From assembly GCA_035604035.1 (NCBI GenBank), contig DATNJF010000323.1, positions 1-47,769 of the forward strand: 47,769 bases of DNA, written 5' to 3'. This document shows, piece by piece, positions 45,662-47,769 of this stretch. The stretch is from DATARH01 sp035604035. GTDB taxonomy: Bacteria; Pseudomonadota; Alphaproteobacteria; ATCC43930; CGMCC-115725. The notes beneath the pieces were generated by a model. It had not been told where the DNA came from and searched no databases. It saw only the letters and a program-made list of their open reading frames with translations. Numbering within the stretch: the first letter of the stretch is position 1; each line of letters opens with the position of its first letter. The translations under genes were made by a program, and so were the position numbers.

Positions 45662-46012
45662 ATGAAGATTCACAACTTGTACACCGACGCCGGCGGCGAA
45701 TCGCATTTCCGCGACATCGAGATCGATTGGGTCGAGGAGCGGCGCGGCAGCAAGCTGTCGAAGAAGCTGCCGGCGACCGGGGTCATCTTTCGCGAGACCG
45801 AGGCCGAGCACAACATCACCTGGCACCCGGCGCCGCGCCGGCAATACATCGTCAACCTCGATGCCGGGGTGAAGATCACCGCCAGCGACGGCGAGAGCCG
45901 CTTTATCAAGGCGGGCGAGATCATCCTCGTCGAGGACACCAACGGCAAGGGCCACCTCTCCGACCACATCGAGAACAAGATCCGCCATTCGATCTTCATC
46001 CCGATCGAGTAA
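45662..46012 (+). CDS. Cupin-like hypothetical protein
   Basis: A 116-residue small beta-barrel protein. HNITWHPAPRRQYIVNLDAG and SRFIKAGEIILVEDTNGKGH are spaced as cupin motifs 1 and 2. His in EAEHNITWHP and GKGHLSDH could bind metal, though the second motif lacks the full G-x-x-H-x-x-x-x-N pattern. ATG 45662 follows TTAGGGAG. It is 24 bp downstream of the third LLM oxidoreductase gene, so it may act on or bind a compound from the same pathway. Function is unknown. Confidence 0.72.
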   Translation: MKIHNLYTDAGGESHFRDIEIDWVEERRGSKLSKKLPATGVIFRETEAEHNITWHPAPRRQYIVNLDAGVKITASDGESRFIKAGEIILVEDTNGKGHLSDHIENKIRHSIFIPIE

Positions 46013-46033
46013 CGTAATTCTCCTCTTTCACCT

Positions 46034-46136
46034 CCCGCGGGCTTGACCCGCGGGTCCACGTCTTCTAACGCCGACAGTGGTAAACAAAGACGTGGATGGC
46101 CGGATCAAGTCCGGCCAAACGGGATTGAAAAATCCC
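46034..46136. repeat. Composite REP-like palindromic repeat
   Basis: Three nested structures lie between the cupin and integrase-remnant genes. CCCGCGGG-CTTGA-CCCGCGGG (46034-46054) and GGCCGGA-TCAAG-TCCGGCC (46098-46116) are hairpins with complementary loops. TCCACGTCTT (46055-46064) and AAGACGTGGA (46087-46096) are exact complements. The two halves form one inverted unit whose stem sequences differ but still pair. A GGGATT-GAAA-AATCCC hairpin follows (46121-46136). Confidence 0.85.
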
Positions 46137-46185
46137 TGGTGAGCCGCTAGAGTTCAGCGTTTCTGCCATCTTTCCACCCACCCGG

Positions 46186-46380
46186 AGGGTAATCTGGGAG
46201 GGTAAACAGTGATGGCCAGAATGTACCGTATCCCCAAGCCCGAACCCCGCAAAAACGACATCCTCGCGGTGCAAATCCGCGTCCCCGCCGAGCTTCAGAG
46301 GCTCATCGGGAAAACCGTGCTCCGCCGCATGTGATCGACTCGACGGGGTAGAACGGGGTAGGCAAGGAGGGTAGCAACCG
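46186..46380. repeat. Short GG-rich direct repeats around the integrase remnant
   Basis: GGAGGGTAA occurs twice about 13 bp apart shortly before 46212, and related copies of CGGGGTAG and GGAGGGTAG occur after the small ORF (about 46345-46375). They may be remnants of a recombination or repeat unit; the boundaries are approximate. Confidence 0.35.
46212..46334 (+). pseudogene. Probable truncated integrase N-terminus remnant
   Basis: A 40-codon ORF. Its second half (DILAVQIRVPAELQRLIGKT) resembles the N-terminal SAM-like segment of tyrosine-recombinase integrases, in which a short strand is followed by RVPADLRxxxGK. The usual next residues (R-R-S-L then the core domain) are missing: the frame ends LRRM-stop. 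The ATG is preceded by GGGAGGGTAA. No downstream frame resembles the rest of an integrase, so it looks like a decayed end of an element. It could also be an independent small protein. Confidence 0.4.
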
Positions 46381-46428
46381 CTCTGCCCGGTGTGTGGAAA
46401 ACCGCAGAAAACCTGGACTCAGGAATCG

Positions 46429-46455
46429 CCTTGGCCGGATCAAGTCCGGCCAAGG
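46429..46455. repeat. Second REP-like hairpin, overlapping a ribosome binding site
   Basis: CCTTGGCCGGA-TCAAG-TCCGGCCAAGG is an 11-bp perfect stem with the same TCAAG loop as the repeat at 46098. Its right arm contains AAGG of the Shine-Dalgarno sequence (46452-46457) for the NTF2-like gene at 46465. Confidence 0.8.
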
Positions 46456-46464
46456 GGTTTAGAA

Positions 46465-46887
46465 ATGAGTGACGGTAACCTCGAAGACCGCGCCGCGATC
46501 CACGACCTCTTCACCCGCTATTGCTGCGCCCTCGACAATGGCGAGATCGAGACCGTCGTCGCCTGCTTCACGGCGGACGCGGTGCTCAAAAGCCCGGTCA
46601 TCGACATCAAGGGGCACGGCGAAATCCGCGCCTTCGCCGGCCGTTTCGCCGCCCAGCGCGCCGCCGGTACGCAGTTCCGCCACCTGGTCACCAACATCGC
46701 CGCGGCGATCGACGGTCCCAGGGCGACGGCGACTGCCTACCTGCTGGTGCTGATCTCAAAGGACGGCAGCCACCGCACCCTGCCGCCCGGCCGTTATGAA
46801 TGCGATCTTGTCAAAGAGGACGGTGCCTGGCGCTTCTCGCGCCGCACCGTCTTTCACGACCACGACTACACGCTTGAGGGTATTTGA
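46465..46887 (+). CDS. NTF2-like (SnoaL-type) family protein
   Basis: A 140-residue cone-shaped NTF2-fold protein. The helix LEDRAAIHDLFTRYCCALDN and the segment VVACFTADAVLKSP are typical of SnoaL-like enzymes and of polyketide cyclase or dehydratase relatives. IKGHGEIRAFAGRFAAQ, FRHLVTNIAAAI and WRFSRRTVFHDHDY complete the fold. ATG 46465 was chosen because the family begins here; the longer frame from 46390 runs through the repeat. The reaction is unknown. A REP-like hairpin covers part of its Shine-Dalgarno sequence. Confidence 0.8.
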   Translation: MSDGNLEDRAAIHDLFTRYCCALDNGEIETVVACFTADAVLKSPVIDIKGHGEIRAFAGRFAAQRAAGTQFRHLVTNIAAAIDGPRATATAYLLVLISKDGSHRTLPPGRYECDLVKEDGAWRFSRRTVFHDHDYTLEGI

Positions 46888-46912
46888 GCCGGACGCTACG
46901 CCGTGCTCGGGA

Positions 46913-47176
46913 TTAAAGCTTTATGATGCAAACCAACACGAGAGCTAAGACGAACGCGATCGCGACAACGATTTCGCCATGCGCGCGTTCTCGATCGAAA
47001 CGGTGAGTTCGTTCAGTGTTGGGCCCGGGGCGCGGTTTTCTGATTAACGCGCCGTCGATGATCCTGCCATCGATAATCCTGCCGTCGACGATCGTCGGGT
47101 CGACGATCTTGGCGCCGATGATTTGGGCATCAATGATGTCGGCGTCATGCGCCGCTTCTTCGTAAGCGAGAGCCAT
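46913..47176 (-). CDS. Small tail-anchored protein with five-residue repeats
   Basis: An 87-residue protein with two unusual parts. Residues ~12-45 are built of five-residue repeats of the form x-x-I/V-I/V-D/G: ADIID, AQIIG, AKIVD, PTIVD, GRIID, GRIID, GALIR. This is similar in spirit to pentapeptide-repeat beta-helices but does not match their A-D/N-L-x-x consensus. The basic middle (RTHRFDRERAHGE) leads to a C-terminal hydrophobic helix (IVVAIAFVLALVLVCII). ATG at 47174-47176 follows GGGAG. A CTTTGA-TGGG-TCAAAG hairpin touches this Shine-Dalgarno sequence. I do not recognise a family. The 15-bp DNA periodicity means recombination could change repeat number. Confidence 0.65.
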   Translation of the reverse strand: MALAYEEAAHDADIIDAQIIGAKIVDPTIVDGRIIDGRIIDGALIRKPRPGPNTERTHRFDRERAHGEIVVAIAFVLALVLVCIIKL

Positions 47177-47187
47177 GGCTGATCTCC

Positions 47188-47203
47188 CTTTGATGGGTCA
47201 AAG
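47188..47203 (-). promoter_or_regulatory. Hairpin overlapping the Shine-Dalgarno of the repeat protein
   Basis: CTTTGA and TCAAAG (47188-47193 and 47198-47203) form a 6-bp stem with a 4-base loop, ending at the GGGAG Shine-Dalgarno sequence. It may limit translation. Confidence 0.35.
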
Positions 47204-47321
47204 CCGGGCTCGACATATAAAAGAACGGTCGAGAAAAATAAGGATAGCATAAGTATTTTCTCACCCCAACCTGAAAATGCTACGGGCAGCGCGCTTACAA
47301 GACGGTGAGCAGTGAGAAAGC

Positions 47322-47769
47322 CTACCCCTGCGGCCGGTGGCGTTTGACCGCCTCGGGGTTGGTCGAATCCGCGCCCATATAGACGCCGCGCTCCCAGGTG
47401 CGCTTGAGCGGATCGGACACCTTGAGCGACATCTTTCCGACATGCTGGACCTCGATCTCGACCGTCTCGCCGTCCTGCAGCGCGCCCAACCCCTCATGGT
47501 TGGTGCCGCAGGCGATCAGATCGCCCGAATTCAACGTCATCACCGTCGAGGCGAACTCAATGAGCTCCGGCACCCGGTGCTCCATGTCGTCGGTGTTGTA
47601 GTTGTGGCGCAGCTCGCCATCGCTCCAGAAGCGGACATGGAGATCGTTGGGCTCGGGGATCTCGTCGGCAGTGGCAATGCAGGGTCCGATCGGCGCAAAG
47701 GTGTCGAAGGATTTGCCGAGCCAGCTCCCGGGCTGCTGCACCGGCCAGGTCCGCCGCCCTTCGCCGCGC
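47322..47769 (-). CDS. Fumarylacetoacetate hydrolase family protein, 5' end cut by window edge
   Basis: The C-terminal ~148 residues of an FAH-superfamily enzyme; the frame stays open to the edge of the window, so the N-terminal part is missing here. Family blocks are LGKSFDTFAPIGPCIATADEIP, NYNTDDMEHRVPELIEFAST, VMTLNSGDLIACGTNHEGLGAL and VEIEVQHVGKMSLKVSDPLKR. Members include 2-hydroxyhepta-2,4-diene-1,7-dioate isomerases and oxaloacetate or acylpyruvate hydrolases of aromatic-compound breakdown. The metal-binding acidic residues lie mostly in the missing part. The substrate is unknown. An in-frame GTG at 47741 is internal. Confidence 0.85.
   Translation of the reverse strand, partial: RGEGRRTWPVQQPGSWLGKSFDTFAPIGPCIATADEIPEPNDLHVRFWSDGELRHNYNTDDMEHRVPELIEFASTVMTLNSGDLIACGTNHEGLGALQDGETVEIEVQHVGKMSLKVSDPLKRTWERGVYMGADSTNPEAVKRHRPQG

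Noticed and set aside
46034..46455. CRISPR array
   Set aside because: The repeated palindromes are few, unevenly spaced and variable in stem sequence, with no spacers of constant length.

Overview
The window is high-GC DNA (about two-thirds G+C by eye), densely coding, with many GTG/TTG starts and 1-4 base gene overlaps. Gene content (HslVU, the ~180-kDa-class NAD-glutamate dehydrogenase, phosphonoacetate hydrolase, an ElaA-type acetyltransferase, several luciferase-like flavin oxidoreductases) fits a free-living soil or water alphaproteobacterium. The order cannot be fixed from this window. No rRNA, tRNA or CRISPR array was seen.

Layout. 1-3 kb (minus): an OmpR-type regulator with a degenerate receiver, then a methyltransferase/glycosyltransferase pair. 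3-7 kb (plus): hslV-hslU with a heat-shock-like promoter, a CDF-like membrane protein and glgC. 7-15 kb: a small ORF divergent from the 1591-residue NAD-GDH, a class 3 lipase and acetyl-CoA synthetase on the opposite strand. 15-19 kb (minus): tesA-like esterase, FIST-domain protein, thpR and an EVE protein in a tight run, followed by a higBA toxin-antitoxin pair with its own promoter and operator-like palindrome. 19-23 kb (plus): a YbbA/YbbP-type ABC exporter divergent from tesA, then a Bax-inhibitor-1-like membrane protein closed by a strong terminator. 23-27 kb: two tandem paralogous MFS transporters, each closed by a hairpin terminator, and an uncharacterised exported protein. 27.6-30.3 kb: mutS.

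30-36 kb (minus): an apparent operon read leftward as phosphonoacetate hydrolase (phnA), a second alkaline-phosphatase-superfamily enzyme, an LLM flavin oxidoreductase, a ChrA-type transporter and a c-type cytochrome. The usual phosphonate partners phnW/phnY are absent, so this is the most unusual gene set in the window. 36-41 kb: ElaA-like acetyltransferase, MFS transporter, PAS histidine kinase, methyltransferase, RidA and a secreted tandem ABM-fold protein.

41-47.8 kb is accessory in character. It holds an LLM oxidoreductase divergent from a LysR regulator with a perfect 9-6-9 palindrome between them, a beta-lactamase-fold hydrolase of different base composition, a third LLM oxidoreductase with a cupin protein, and a cluster of REP-like hairpin repeats. 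Beside the repeats lie a 40-residue integrase-N-terminus-like remnant and an NTF2-like gene. The window ends with a small tail-anchored protein built of five-residue repeats and a fumarylacetoacetate-hydrolase-family gene cut by the right edge.

All calls come from reading the sequence and recalling families; no database search was run.
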